Part shown: in pieces, positions 1 to 11,263 of the stretch | Numbering within the stretch: position 1 is the stretch's first letter | Layout: each line of letters starts with the position of its first letter | Source of the DNA: Polytrichum commune | Lineage: Eukaryota > Streptophyta > Polytrichopsida > Polytrichales > Polytrichaceae | Direction of reading: 5' to 3' | DNA: 64,000 nucleotides | NCBI GenBank assembly: GCA_950295325.1 | Contig: OX485805.1 | Location: forward strand, 32,725,501 to 32,789,500 | Made by a program: the position numbers and the translations under genes | Notes under the pieces: generated by a model | Told to the model about the DNA's origin: nothing | Database searches by the model: none | The model's input: only the letters and a program-made list of their open reading frames with translations

Positions 1-2242
1 TTGGGTCGTCGCTCTCGATTTCATGGCAATGCGGGCACAAAGAAACCTAGGGAGGCTACACTCCAAGCCTCCGCCACACTCTCCACGATCATAGTGCCAT
101 TGGCCGATGCAATGCCCCACAAGACGAGGACATTGTCGACAGGGGAGAAAGTTGTTCAAATGGTGTTGCCCATGGGCACAAAATGGAAGAACATATTAAC
201 GGATATCAACGAAGTGGGTCGCATAGTGGGTTGTGGGCCCATTTCTTTGTCCAAGTTGAGTGTCATTAAAAACCAACAATTTGCAGAATACATTTTGAAG
301 AGACCTGGTGACAAGTTCGCGAGGTGCACGACGTGTGAAAAATACAAAGGTCTTCGAGATGCCCACCCCATAGGTACTGAGTCTCATACCAGGCATCAAG
401 CAAAATATATTGAACATGTCAACAACCAAGAGGCTCACCGTCAAGATTACTACAAGAACCGTGCTCTGTCCATAATGAGGCCTACAGAGGTTCTAACAAT
501 TATCCATGATAAAATGGACCACTCGAAGACCGCATGCCCTTGTTATGCTCGCAAAATAAAGGCCACGGATGGTCTTTTCAAGTTACCCGTATCTGTAACA
601 GGTTTGTATGGCATCACAAACCTATTTTCACCCTAAATCCTATTTTATTGGGTGATTTTTCCAAATATTCTACTTCAGTGGTCTCTTCATTTTTTTGGAG
701 ATTAACCCATCGTTTATTTTTTATAGGTATGATTGCCCACGGCCATGGGGACGTAAAATATGCCCATTATGGTTTGGATTTTTACCCTGGCGATGCTAAC
801 CACACGGTGGGTTCATTTGCAAAACTTTTGCGCGATCTAGAGAAACCGCCGATACAGTCTTCACGTGCATTGTTTGATGGGTGTGGAACGACACCCCTTT
901 ATGAGGCAGTGCTTGCGGGTAAGGAGGTTTGTATGTCGTCATTGCCGGAAGCATCCGGAGAGCTTATTTGTGCAAAACCTTTGCCTCCAACTCTCCACGT
1001 TCAACTTGATAATTGCGCAAAGGATATCGACATTTGTTGTCCTTTGCGCAATTATCGATTGTGGCAAAAGGTATCTTCAAGGAGGTGTTTGTGTCTTTTT
1101 TGATGGTGGGACACACACATGACGACATTGATGCGTCCTTCGGACGGTGGAGCATGAAGTTGCATGAGGAAGATTTTCCAACCATACCACTTCTTATGAA
1201 ATCGTATATGGATTTGGACCATATGCCGGTGATTCCGCACATGATCGAGGAAGTATCAGATTTTAAGGCCTTCATCAAGCCATACATGTTGAAAGGAGGG
1301 GACCGTTTGGTGGGACACACCAAAGCACAACAATTCCGATTCTATATGAGGGATGATGGTCTCCTGGCCATGCAATTCAAGCTTTTGTGCACATCTCCTA
1401 ATTGGGGCCCGGATGATGGTATACTAGTATGGCGTCAAGACAATGATGGGAAATGTTTGCTCCCGGATGGGGATCCAAAGCCTTGTAAACCCGACCCCAT
1501 GAGGAATGGACCGGAGATCATCAAAGGCATATCTGGATTCATTGAATATTGGAAGGAGTTGTGTGAGGAGGACATCACTAGATGTGTTAGAGATACTCAT
1601 GAACCATTGATTTCATATTGGGATCGCATTCGCTCGGCACTAGTGACAGTTGATGGCGACACCCGTACGACTTTGACACAAGGGTTTTGGCCACAAAGTC
1701 GTTTGACGGTTGTCGAGTCCGACACCATGTTTTTCAGCAATGGAGACGTTCGTGAAGAGTTCGCAATGGATGAACATTACGTTGGCCCTGCCCGCAATCG
1801 ACCGGCACCGTCGTTTCGTGTTGGGGTTGATTGCCACGAAGGTTATATGGTGCTCGTACAAGCTGGGGATGAGGAGCATCCCAAACCAATTTGGTTGGTG
1901 AAAGCATTGTCTTCACCCAATTTTGTTCGAACTAGCCCCAACTTTCGTCAAATTGAGGTGGAATATTGCCGTCCAAGCACTAAAGACCAGAACGTGCTTC
2001 GCACTTATTTAGGTTGGGACACCAAAAAGAATTTCAAGTGGACAGTGGACTCAGCGTACAAACCGGTTTGGATAAACACGGATACTATACTTTGTGCTTG
2101 GAAGCCGCGTAAAGGTTCCAAAACAGAATCAATGACCATCCCCCAAAAACATATAGATTTTGCCAAGGACAATTTGGCACGTATTGCAGCTGCGGAAAAT
2201 GACTCAGACAATGGATATGAAGCGGAAGATGGCGATGGGTAA
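1..2242 (+). pseudogene. DUF7869-type transposon-like gene, frameshifted, 5' end outside window
   Basis: The reading frame is open from base 1, so the true start lies upstream. Exon 1 (to 601) carries a cysteine pair (CTTCEKYKGLRD) and the block IIHDKMDHSK. A GT-AG intron at 602-726 joins T-G to MIAHGHGD. Exon 2 runs through YAHYGLDFYPGDANHTVGSF to QLDNCAKD near 1020. The frame is then lost in a 17-bp inverted repeat (1008-1056) and resumes one frame over as VAKGIFKEV and VGHTHDDIDASFGRW, ending at TGA 2240-2242 after an acidic tail. The combination D-x2-DHSK, QLDN and HTHDDID is how I recognise the DUF7869 family, which has no established function. I infer a transposase-like RNase H fold because three acidic blocks are spaced through the protein. 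The single frameshift and long intact flanks suggest recent decay. No terminal repeats of a carrier element were found. Confidence 0.7.
1008..1056. repeat. Perfect 17-bp inverted repeat inside the coding region
   Basis: GATAATTGCGCAAAGGA (1008-1024) is followed after 15 bases by its exact reverse complement (1040-1056). Read on the minus strand, the right arm and spacer encode DNCAKDNKCRY, which is what the plus strand should encode here by family comparison. The frame shift of the host gene falls in this block. Confidence 0.9.
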
Positions 2243-2696
2243 ACATAACATACTAGGTGGGAGTTAATGGCGAGAGGCATGTGAGCTTAGCAAGCTTGGT
2301 TTTTAATAGACTTAGTAGACTTGTCACATTCCATTGTGGCATATGTTTGGGATGTGTCATCCAATTTTATAAGACCCTTACTTTTGGGATGGGCACCCTA
2401 AACTCTAAAATGACAAAAACAATTTGTTTTTAAAAGTCCATTGTTATTTTTTACATGGACTACACGTTTTCATTGTAATTGAGACTTTCTATTTTTAGTA
2501 ATGATAATATTCTGCGCATGCGAATTTATAAATCATCATGTTCTTGATGTTCCCAATATTCTATATGCCCACAATATTGGCATCCCAAACTATGGGCATA
2601 TTTAATTTTGAGACTTTCAAAAGTCTCCGATTAACGAATATAGTGTTCCGGTATTTTGAATCCCCCTTGTGACAAACTTAAGGTGGATGGTGCTAA
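2243..2696. other. Non-coding stretch after the DUF7869-type gene
   Basis: AT-rich sequence with no supported ORF. It would hold the 3' UTR of the preceding gene. No terminal repeat of a carrier transposon could be found. Confidence 0.4.
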
Positions 2697-3274
2697 GGGC
2701 CGCTTCACACTATGGTTGTCCAAGTCGAGAGGATGTGGGATTGAATGGCCAAACTTTGTTGAGAGACCAAAGAAATGGGTTGAAAATAACCAATAAAATA
2801 GAGGAATTGGAACCTTCAGCCGGGCATAGTGTGAAGCCCCCAAAGGCCAAGCCCAAAGTCCAAACCTTTGGCCATGAACTCCCATGCCCTCTCGACTTGG
2901 ACGGCCATAGTGTGAAGCCTCCAAAGGCCAAGCCACAAAGTCCAAAGGAAGAAGGAGCATCCCACTTTATTCCCTGCCCAAAACAACCCTTCCAATCTAA
3001 CGGTCAAGATCTTGTCAGTTTTTGATATTTCTATGAAAAAAAATCGACGGCCTCTCGACCATAGTTTGGGTTTCCATTCCTGTCCGACCCAAACTTCCTT
3101 CAAGAGTCCGTCGCCTTCGTCAAAAAGTATTGCCATGCAACATTTTGGAGAGTGATGGCCTTTGGACTTTGGCCTCTAGTGTGAAGGGTCGAGAGGCTGA
3201 ATTCTTGGTTTCTTGCAATCTGATTGTTGGAAATCGACGGCCTCTCGACCTTCCGCCATAGTGTGAAGCGGCCC
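2697..3274. mobile_element. Tourist-N2: PIF/Harbinger-type MITE
   Basis: Both ends carry the same 19-bp inverted repeat, GGGCCGCTTCACACTATGG, and both flanks carry TAA (2694-2696, 3275-3277). A 3-bp TWA duplication with GGGCC ends is the signature of PIF/Harbinger non-autonomous elements. The 578-bp body has no transposase. It contains internal repeats: CATAGTGTGAAGCC-type segments near 2825 and 2907, and TCGACGGCCTCTCGACC near 3043 and 3234. The short ORFs here are by-products of these repeats. Confidence 0.85.
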
Positions 3275-3277
3275 TAA

Positions 3278-4208
3278 AACCGTCAGTTTAAGTTCTGATT
3301 ATATTTTTATATATAACATTATGTCACGGTAATGATTCTGACAATACCACTGTAGCTGCAATGAGTCACTGATGAATGAAACGATTTCAACAAGAGGCCC
3401 ATCACATTCCTCAACCTCGTCCTCGCCTTTTTGTGGGCTAGGGTTTTGTTTACGTTTTGTGCCACACAATTCTTCGCAGATGGGTCTCTCGTGCCAAATT
3501 TAAAGATGATTATGGTTGTTGCGAGCACGAAGTAGTCAAGTGAGAGCCTCATGGCCTATTCTTGGAAAGAGAGACAACCACTTAGTCGTTGAATAATGGC
3601 ATGGGTGTATGTGTGCAATTTCTTATACACTTCGACTTGTCAATCGTTTTCCTTCTGCAAGTGCATTTCGGTGTCTCCCAAGGATTGAATCATACACAAC
3701 CTTTGACGTCGAGAAGCGTTGACGGCCTCTTCATCTCACTTGCTATCCAAGATTTTTTGGATCCGCTGACTTCAAGAGACGGTGAAAGAAAAGGAGTCAC
3801 AAATTTGTTCGAGACGAAGATCCAACGGTTAGCAAGTAGAAGTTCGAACCACGAACACTCAATGCATCAATGATCTGTAGACTGTTCCACGTTGACTCGA
3901 TCTGAGCTTTGTTCACAATTTGATTGAGATCGTGATTTCTTTTTTCTTTCTCAGTCGTGAAATCTAGGGCAAGAGAAATTGACTAAAATCCGTCACTTGT
4001 TGGAGGAAGCAGTCAGCAGCGACTGGAATATAAACCGATTTTTGTGGGTCCGATTCTGATTGACTCGCAAAGCAGCAAGCTTCTCAGACTATGGTCGCTT
4101 TGTGCTCGTGAATAACAATTTTTTTATAATGCTTCAATCTACGGCATGTTGGAGTGTGGATAATATATGTGAGCCTGAGAATCTCAGTCTTGTGCAAGGC
4201 TGGTTTGA
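3278..4208. other. Non-coding stretch, no gene recognised
   Basis: Small ORFs exist (for example 3589-3873 and 4060-4254), but none has recognisable domains or splice support. No repeat family could be assigned. Confidence 0.4.
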
Positions 4209-4216
4209 GACTGAGT

Positions 4217-4726
4217 CCAAAGAACGGGGAGAACCAGCCGCTAGTTACAGATAATCCAGTTGAGTTTTGAGAAAGAAAGAAAGAAAAAAAAAAAAGCGGT
4301 TCGAAGTCAAGGCTTCTGGAAATTTGGAGGTACAGTATTTAGAAAATATTCCTCAATTTGATGAAGACAAACCGAAAGATGTCAACATGTAACCGGTTGG
4401 TCTTGGAAACAATAGGATCCTGATCGATTGTGCGATTCAATACTTCAGGAAAATTACGGATCATTTTTAGAGGAATTCAAAGAATAGTCCTCGAATTAAT
4501 AAAGAAAACCGAAGAGATGTGAACGTGTTGTTACCGGTTGGACTTGGAAACACTAGGATCTCAATTGATTGTGCGATTCAATACTTCAGGAAAATTACTG
4601 ATCATTTTTAGAGGAATTCGAAGAATATTCCTCGAATTAACAAAGAAAACCGAAGAGATGTGAACGTCGGATTTGGAAACAGTAGGATCTCAACCGATTA
4701 TGTCCCAAAAATCTCTCTGGACACTG
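4217..4726 (+). mobile_element. hAT-N1 copy 1, 510 bp, internally duplicated
   Basis: The flanks carry an 8-bp target duplication with one mismatch (GACTGAGT 4209-4216, GACTGGGT 4727-4734). The left end has ACGGGGAGAACC and the right end the inverse ATCTCTCTGGACACTG. The family core (TAGTTACAGAT, then ATGTCAACATGTAACCGGTTGG, then AAACACTAGGATCTCAACCGATTATG) is recognisable. A unit of about 150 bp (GATTGTGCGATTCAATACTTCAGG onward) is present in two complete tandem copies (about 4424-4682), which makes this copy more than twice the usual 210-226 bp. Confidence 0.75.
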
Positions 4727-4734
4727 GACTGGGT

Positions 4735-6284
4735 GCCATGCTTAGAACAGGCCAAATGAAATCCATGTACCAAGATATTCGCAAAACATCCCGATGCAAG
4801 GTGACGTTTTAATCCACAACTTTTTAATTATTTATTGGTAGATACCTCGCAAACACACAATGGAGTAGGTCATACCTCCACTAAAAGGATCACGGATCGT
4901 TGCCACTTGTTCTTTGTCGCTACGAGGTAGATTTTAGGTATCCAAATTTAATTGGATGACTAAAATCTATCTTTGTAGTGGCAAAGAACCAATGGCAACG
5001 ATCTATGATCTTTGTAGCGCTCTTCACTAAAGAATGTATTATTTTGCAATGTTTATAAATATCTAGTAAGATTTCATAGTTGCATTGGATAACACTTGAA
5101 ATGATATTTATTCCGTTGTAGCTTGGAGGATATGATAATTAAGTGGAGATGCAATGGGAAGGAGTTCATGGTGGGTTCATTGGTTAGTTTCCCTAAAGGC
5201 TGGAGCCTTTTCACATAGTAACACACATCATTGATCCAAGTAAGAAGTTAGAAGCAAATTTGTTGATATTGCCAATGAAGACCACATCTATATAGTTGAT
5301 GTCCTCAAATAACTTGGTAAAGTCCATGTAAGCATTCTTTTGCTAAACATTTAACCATTAATAATGTGATGTAGATATCAAGAGTTTGCGAACCCAAAGC
5401 TATATGTTATTTGATTACGAGTGAATATGGTATATAATATAGATAATGATAAAGTAACAATGAACAAATTTTGTAATAAAATTTTATAGCTGCTTATTGA
5501 AATAAATTGTTATATATAATTATGACACCTATCTACATGCCTTCTATCACCACAAAATGATTTGCACAAAAATGATTTTTATCTGCATACCTATCCACTC
5601 TTTCAAAAAACTTCTTTTGGAAACATTTGTTTGACAACATGCAATAAGAGTACATTTCATGTTTTGCAAAGGATATTTAAATTCCATGCTTATTACAAAG
5701 AAAAAAAATAAAGCATGAAATTGTAGCTAAACTAGATAACAAAATAAGTGTAGATGGTGGTTTATCCTATGGGTAACTTGAACTACAACCCGAGATGTGC
5801 ACACATAGTTGCAACAAAAAAATGTGCATGTGTCGCTCATAAAGTAATACCCTATATACAATGTTTGAGCCCACAAAAAGGATATATATGTATACAACAT
5901 TATAGGTAAAAAAAATAGCCTCAAATATTCACACAAGTGGAGTAATGATAAATAATGAAAATTTGCTTAGCATACATATATCTTAAAATATGATGCTCTT
6001 AACCCTTATTGTAGGCTTACAACTCTTATTACATTATAAATAGTCTAGTACATTTACAATTGGAAGAGTTGTGAACGCCCTAAAGCTATGGGTTTTTTTT
6101 ATCTCCTACCTTTAGATAAAACCTCTTCTTTGCACCCATGATTACCAAACTCTGACTTCCATTATATTTACACAAGTGGTTTTTGAGACCTTGAGTGATT
6201 TGGGGAAAGAATTGAACATACATTGATATTGTTGACATGTACCTAATGGCACATAAGAGACCTCTAGGGTGCATAGTGCTACCT
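4735..6284. other. Gene-free AT-rich stretch
   Basis: No supported gene and no repeat ends that I could identify. Minus-strand ORFs at 5727-5936 and 6086-6274 lack recognisable features. Confidence 0.4.
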
Positions 6285-6660
6285 TTCTATGCGAAATTTC
6301 AAGTCCCAAGTCCCACTCATATTAGCAAGTCCCAACATGGAGGCAAAGTCCCAACTTTTGAGTCTCAAGGAACCATTAAAATATGGTTAGTTATCATTAA
6401 AGGCGGATCTTGATTATTTTATGCAAAAATCTTCACTGGACTTGTGTTGAGGGTTGGGTCTAGCTTTTTGCTCGACCCAACTCTCAACACAAGTCCTAAG
6501 CCTCACCTCCAAAAAGTGTTTTCATGTGGGCATCCATGTCATACTTGGAACCCCATGTGAAGTGGTAAGTCCCAACTTCCATGCTCTCAACAGCTAACAT
6601 CACATACATTGACCTCAAGTGACTTGGGACTTAGGACTTGGGACCTGTGTGAACTGGCCC
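6285..6660. mobile_element. Tourist-N3, 5'-degraded MITE with internal hairpin
   Basis: The right end read inward is GGGCCAGTTCACACAGGTCC, sharing GGGCC-N-NTTCACAC with the other Tourist families here, and it is followed by TTA. The left end only retains AAGTCCCAAGTCCCA, matching the inverted AAGTCCTAAGTCCCAAGTC of the right end, so its GGGCC terminus is lost. At 6438-6496 a 23-bp inverted repeat (22 of 23 paired; left arm starts GGACTTGTGTTGAGGG) closes on a 13-base loop. Confidence 0.45.
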
Positions 6661-6742
6661 TTATGAATAAGTTTAAAAGTATTGTCATCCCAACTCACTT
6701 TTTATTTGATCTATTTCCACCCATATCCCGTCCTACTAAATA

Positions 6743-7167
6743 CACGGGGGGGGGGGGGGGGGGGGGGGTCACTCCATTGTCAAGTTGACACCACGTGCGA
6801 CCAAAAAAATCTTCTTTTGGTAAGTTGCACCACCAAAATGGGTCAAAATTTTATCAAAATTTTATCATGAGTAGATATACACAATACCTATGACATAGTT
6901 AAAAGTGATAACTAAATTTGATGATTTGTTTTTTTCATAAAACATATTGTTTCTAACTAGAGTGACACAAAATTGAACTTAAATAATTACTAAAAATAAA
7001 TAAAGATGACTAAAAATTTCAAAAAGATATACAAAAGATACTATCAATGGTTATGTATATGTAGAAAAAATATCATAAATTTTAAAATTACATATGGCAT
7101 GTAATATAGGGGTAGCAAACTTTGTCCGCATGTGGTGTCAATTTGACAATGAAGTGACCTCCCCGTG
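6743..7167. mobile_element. hAT-N2 copy 1 with a 23-G run in its left end
   Basis: Perfect 8-bp target duplications ACTAAATA (6735-6742 and 7168-7175) flank ends reading CACGGGG…GTCACTCCATTGTCA and, inverted on the right, CACGGGGAGGTCACTTCATTGTCA. CA-starting ends with an 8-bp duplication fit a non-autonomous hAT element. The left G run has grown to 23 Gs (6746-6768), while the right end keeps the short form. No transposase is encoded. Confidence 0.8.
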
Positions 7168-7175
7168 ACTAAATA

Positions 7176-7967
7176 TATGTCACCTCGGGGAACTTTTCAT
7201 CCCTATGATTTAGCTAATTGAGTTGGTTTGGCCACCTTGCTGTATTGGAATGACCACATTTCGTAACAACACATTTCACTGGTCCGGAATACATACGTCG
7301 CGTCTACAAGGAAATTCCGCCAAATAAAGTGCATATAAAATACACACAAAATTCATCTTCAGGTTTTCATGTTGACGGCGTGCCATTTCTTGGAGGCGTA
7401 ACTTAGACAACATCCACGACTTGTGTCAGATGACTTGCAGAATCGCTCAGTGCCACGATCATTCATAAAACCCAAGGGGTGCATTGGACTAAACACATAC
7501 GATTACACGTGAGTGCACCAAAGAGGCATTAATATGAGCTTTTTCATTTATAGAGTAGAAATGGAACAAATAACCGAAACAACTCAATGCACAACCGATT
7601 GACGATTGAAAACATTGAGGGTGTTGACCAAGGTGGCTCGAATTTCTCCCCCGTTCCGTAATTCTTGGTTTTAACAAACGGTGCACCCCCGGGTTCACAA
7701 GTAGGAGTTCACCGGTTCAACTTTAGCATGTGAACATTAATTTTCCTTAGAAGTTTGTGTCCGAGGTCCATAGGCCCGTCCACCTATATGATGTAGTAGC
7801 ATAGCTAAGCTAAGCTAAGCTAGAGAGCCTAATGAAGGGAAGAAACACCAAAGCACCAATGCTCGACTGCAGCTGCCTGCCAGTGCCACTGGTTGGGTCT
7901 GTGTTGTGTTGTGTTGTGTGTTTTCTTGGAGGTGTAGAAAGTGAGTGCATGATGGCCCTGTCAGGCT
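7176..7967. other. Non-coding stretch
   Basis: No supported gene. A short AGCTA-type repeat is visible near 7802-7822. The ORF starting at 7832 runs into the hAT-N1 copy and is not credible. Confidence 0.4.
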
Positions 7968-7975
7968 TGCTGAAT

Positions 7976-8785
7976 CAAATGAATGGGGAGAACCGGCCGC
8001 TAGTTACAGATAAACCGGTGGAGTTTGAGAGAGAACCGGTTGAAGTTTAAGAGTTTAGGATGAACCGGTGGAGTTTGAGAAATAGCCGGTTGAGGTTCAA
8101 GCGTATAGGATGAACCGGTGGAGTCTGAGAGATAACCGGTTGAATTTGAGAAATAACTGGTTGAGTTTGAGAAATGACCGGTTGAGTTTGAGAGAGAACT
8201 GACCGCTAGTTACAGACGAACCGGTTGAGTTTGAGAAGTAACCGGTTGAAGTTCAAGAGTTTAGGATGAACCGGTGGAGGTTGAGAAATGACCGGTTGAA
8301 GTTCAAGAGTATAGGATGAACCGGTGGAGTTTGAGAGATAACCGGTTGAAGTTCAAGAGTATAGGATGATCCGGTTGAGTTTGAGAGAGAACTGACCGCT
8401 AGTTACAGACGAACCGGTTGAGTTTGAGAAGTAACCGGTTGAAGTTCAAGAGTTTAGGATGAACCGGTGGAGTTTGAGAAATGACTGGTTGAGTTTGAGA
8501 GAGAACCAACTGCTACACTTACTATTTGGAATTATACAATGCTATATCTATAAACTGTACATCTCATATTTTACCAATAAATTCTAAATTGGTAGTTTGG
8601 GCATTATAGAACATTGACAACTTTACTTGGTTAAAAATAGTTTCAATAGTAAAAAGATATAGCACCGTGTAAATCCAAATAGTAAGTCACACTAAATATC
8701 ATATTTGGTGTAGTTACAGATGAACCGGTGGAGTTTGAGAGATAACCACTTGAGCTTGTGAGATAACTGGTTGAAGTTCAATAGG
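7976..8785 (+). mobile_element. hAT-N1 copy 2: expanded CCGGTT array, right end lost
   Basis: The element starts CAAATGAATGGGGAGAACCGG and enters the family's left region (CCGCTAGTTACAGATAAACCGG). That region is amplified into many short units alternating ACCGGTTGAGTTTGAGA and ACCGGTTGAAGTTCAAGAG up to about 8515. A longer block beginning GACCGCTAGTTACAGACGAACC recurs near 8208 and 8394, a period of about 186 bp. A TA-N1 MITE sits inside (8516-8710). The usual right half (CTAGGATCTCAACCG, then CTCCCCGATC) is absent, so the copy is truncated or rearranged. Confidence 0.7.
8516..8710. mobile_element. TA-N1 MITE nested in hAT-N1 copy 2
   Basis: Flanked by TA on both sides (8514-8515, 8711-8712). 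Removing it restores the host order CTGCTA-GTTACAGATGAACC. The arms share CTTACTATTTGGA-TT-ACA in inverted orientation. The left arm lacks about 22 bases of the full terminal repeat seen in the copy at 40232. Confidence 0.7.
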
Positions 8786-9129
8786 AGCTGAAGCAAATCC
8801 AAAGTCAGTATAGACATGGGTAGGGACTTCAAGAAGATTTCCCATCGTTGATTAGTTTGTTTTTCTTTGTTTTTCTTTCATTTAGGCCATCTAGCCCAAT
8901 AATTTGCAAAAAAAAAAATTAGGCTGAATTATTTTGAGTTATTTTTTGCCCAACTTGCTATCAACCTACCGTGTACCTCAAATCAACAAAGAAAAATTGA
9001 AAGATCATAACACGCCTAACATCACTCAGCTAACAAGTTGTGTTCATGGGCCCGTCTATACATTAAAAAATGAAGACTCCAGCTATCAGAACCCCATTGC
9101 TTCAGTCCGCATCTAAAGTCAGGGCAAGT
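8786..9129. other. Non-coding stretch
   Basis: No gene or recognisable repeat ends. The ORF at 8934-9116 has no supporting features. Confidence 0.35.
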
Positions 9130-9460
9130 TGAAGGGGTTGATCACACCGGCCCATTCAGACACCACCCCATCCGTTTGCATCTTGAGCTGTAAACGGTGT
9201 GAAAAGTGGCGGGCCAAGATCTATTCCTCAACATTATCCCCATCAACTCCACGACTGGAACCTAACAAAAATTTTGGCGAGATCGGGACATGAGGGGCCG
9301 GTCACACTGACTCGCTCAGACACCACCCCATCCGTTCACATCTCCAGCTATAAACAATGTGAAAAGTGGTGGGTCAACATCTACTCCTCAACATAATCCC
9401 CACCAGCTCCATGACTGAAAACTGGACGAAAGTTTTGGTGTGATTGGGACATGAGCAAAC
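9130..9460 (+). repeat. Two-copy tandem repeat, about 163 bp unit
   Basis: Segments such as CAGACACCACCCCATCCGTT (near 9157 and 9320), GTGAAAAGTGG and TCCTCAACAT recur in the same order about 163 bases apart, with many substitutions. There is no coding signal. Confidence 0.75.
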
Positions 9461-9465
9461 ACTAT

Positions 9466-10079
9466 GTGTCACCGTTCGGACTTGCCGGCCGGACACCCTA
9501 GGCTTTTGACCACCTATGCCCAAAACTCTTCCTGGGCACTGTGCCGAATGTCTGTCAAGCACCCTCCCCATGACTCAGAGCTAGTGTAGAAGCTTATACA
9601 GAGTACTACTACTACTACAGTACTACTACTTAAGCTTACGTAAGCAGCATGGGGTTTGCCAGCTGCGTTGAGAAAGAAAGGGCGGGGACAGGCCTTTTCA
9701 ATGCATTCTCAGCTTATGTACTGTGAGGGTGGCGTGTCTCCTATCTTTATAGAGAAGAGTATGGAGGGTTAGGTTGGCGCGTGCTAGACAGGTACAACAG
9801 GGAATGTGTGCAGTGTGAACGGAAATTGAATGACAGGAAATGTCCAGAAAAGATAAAAGATAAAAGGAAAAAGAAAAAGTAACGTCCATAGCAAGGTACC
9901 GGCGTGAATGTGAGCCCGTTAGCCTAATGTTGATCGCGGATGGAAATGTTCATATAAGTTAATGACGTGAAGAAGGAAGTAAGGGAGGAAATGAGGACAA
10001 CTTTCACACGGTTTGTTACTACCAGGACCCTGTTGCCAGCCTGCCTGCCCATGTTTATGTGCACATTCCACCATACTCC
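9466..10079. other. Non-coding stretch with a short ACT microsatellite
   Basis: A (TAC/ACT)-type run lies at about 9603-9631. No gene is supported. Confidence 0.4.
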
Positions 10080-10586
10080 GGGCCACTTCACACACGAGCC
10101 AAGAGCCGTGACCATGAAATTGTGAGAGTGCAAGAGAAAGTGCCCAAAGGCCGTCCCAACACACCTCCAAAGTCATGGAGTGTGGTCACGGGTCCTCAAG
10201 TGTAGTGCGAAGTCATATGTGACCGGGCCCTCAATCAAGTGCTATTTCAATGAATTTCTATTCATGCGGGTCCTCACACATGACAAAATAGAATAAACCA
10301 ACGGGTTGTGAGTGTTCGGAGTGCCATGGTCTCCCAGTTTTGTGTTAGCCCTACCTCCAAGACGTAGTTTTTGAACATAGTCCAAGTGACCATGGAACAT
10401 GATCCATTCGATGCCATGTACGAATCCATGTAGACTTTACATCCATCTTGCGTTCACTTATATACTCCGTTGGTTACTTCAGTATAGTGTGAAGCGGACT
10501 TGGACTGGGCCCGCCTTGTCCACCAATGGGAGTGCTTGAAGTGTAATAATGGTCATGGGTTCTCAGTCTCGTGTGTGAAGCGGCCC
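10080..10586 (+). mobile_element. Tourist-N1 copy A (507 bp)
   Basis: Ends are GGGCCACTTCACACACGAG and, inverted, GGGCCGCTTCACACACGAG (18 of 19 identical). The body aligns along its length with the copies at 41506 and 57795, including CCAAAGGCCGTCCCAACACACCT and GAGTGCTTGAAGTGTAAT. Target duplications are no longer clear (TCC/TCA). No transposase is encoded; the ORFs across it are incidental. Confidence 0.8.
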
Positions 10587-11263
10587 TCATATGATGTAAG
10601 CAATAAAACAAAACAAAATAACAACGATGTGAATGGGAGCATGTTCTTCCATACCTTGACCATGTTTTTTTACCAAGTTCCTAAGATGTACACAACGACT
10701 GAACCTAGAGTGTCAATACAAAATATGTATGACTTGAAACGGGGTGCTCTTAGTTGCAAAGGAATGTGTAACAAGGTCGATGAATACCACTCATTATCTC
10801 AATTATGTTTTCGGGGTTACATAGTGTTGTGACTAGTAATCGAACCCGGACCGTATTAATACAACACGCACGTCCTTAGCCAACCAACCTTGGAACTATG
10901 ACTTGGCGACCAACAACACAATCAACCATCATTTATACTCAAACAAATACGCACGCTTCTCGTCTCAAACAAAGTAGCAAAACCCACACAATTCTAAATT
11001 AAAACCCATGCACCCTACACACCACCCTCCCCCCCCCCCCCCCCGGTTTAACCGGTTAAAACATCAGTTACTAACATAGTGTCTACTCCCTGCAAAGGGT
11101 GAAGTAGTATTACACCTAACGCCGCTACCCTGGGGTACGGCCACGGTTGTCCTACGAACAGACACTTTATTCACTCCGGTCCCTAGTAGGGACCGGAGTT
11201 CTTCTTCTTCTTCTGTGACTAGTCAATGAGAATGTAATATTTTGCCAAGCAAGTTGTCATGGT
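10587..11263. other. Non-coding stretch with a 16-C run
   Basis: No gene supported. A run of 16 Cs lies at 11029-11044. Confidence 0.4.

Noticed and set aside
964-1323. Minus-strand ORF containing DNCAKDNKCRY
   Set aside because: It is the reverse image of the inverted repeat and the host coding region, not a separate gene. It is informative only as evidence of the template switch.
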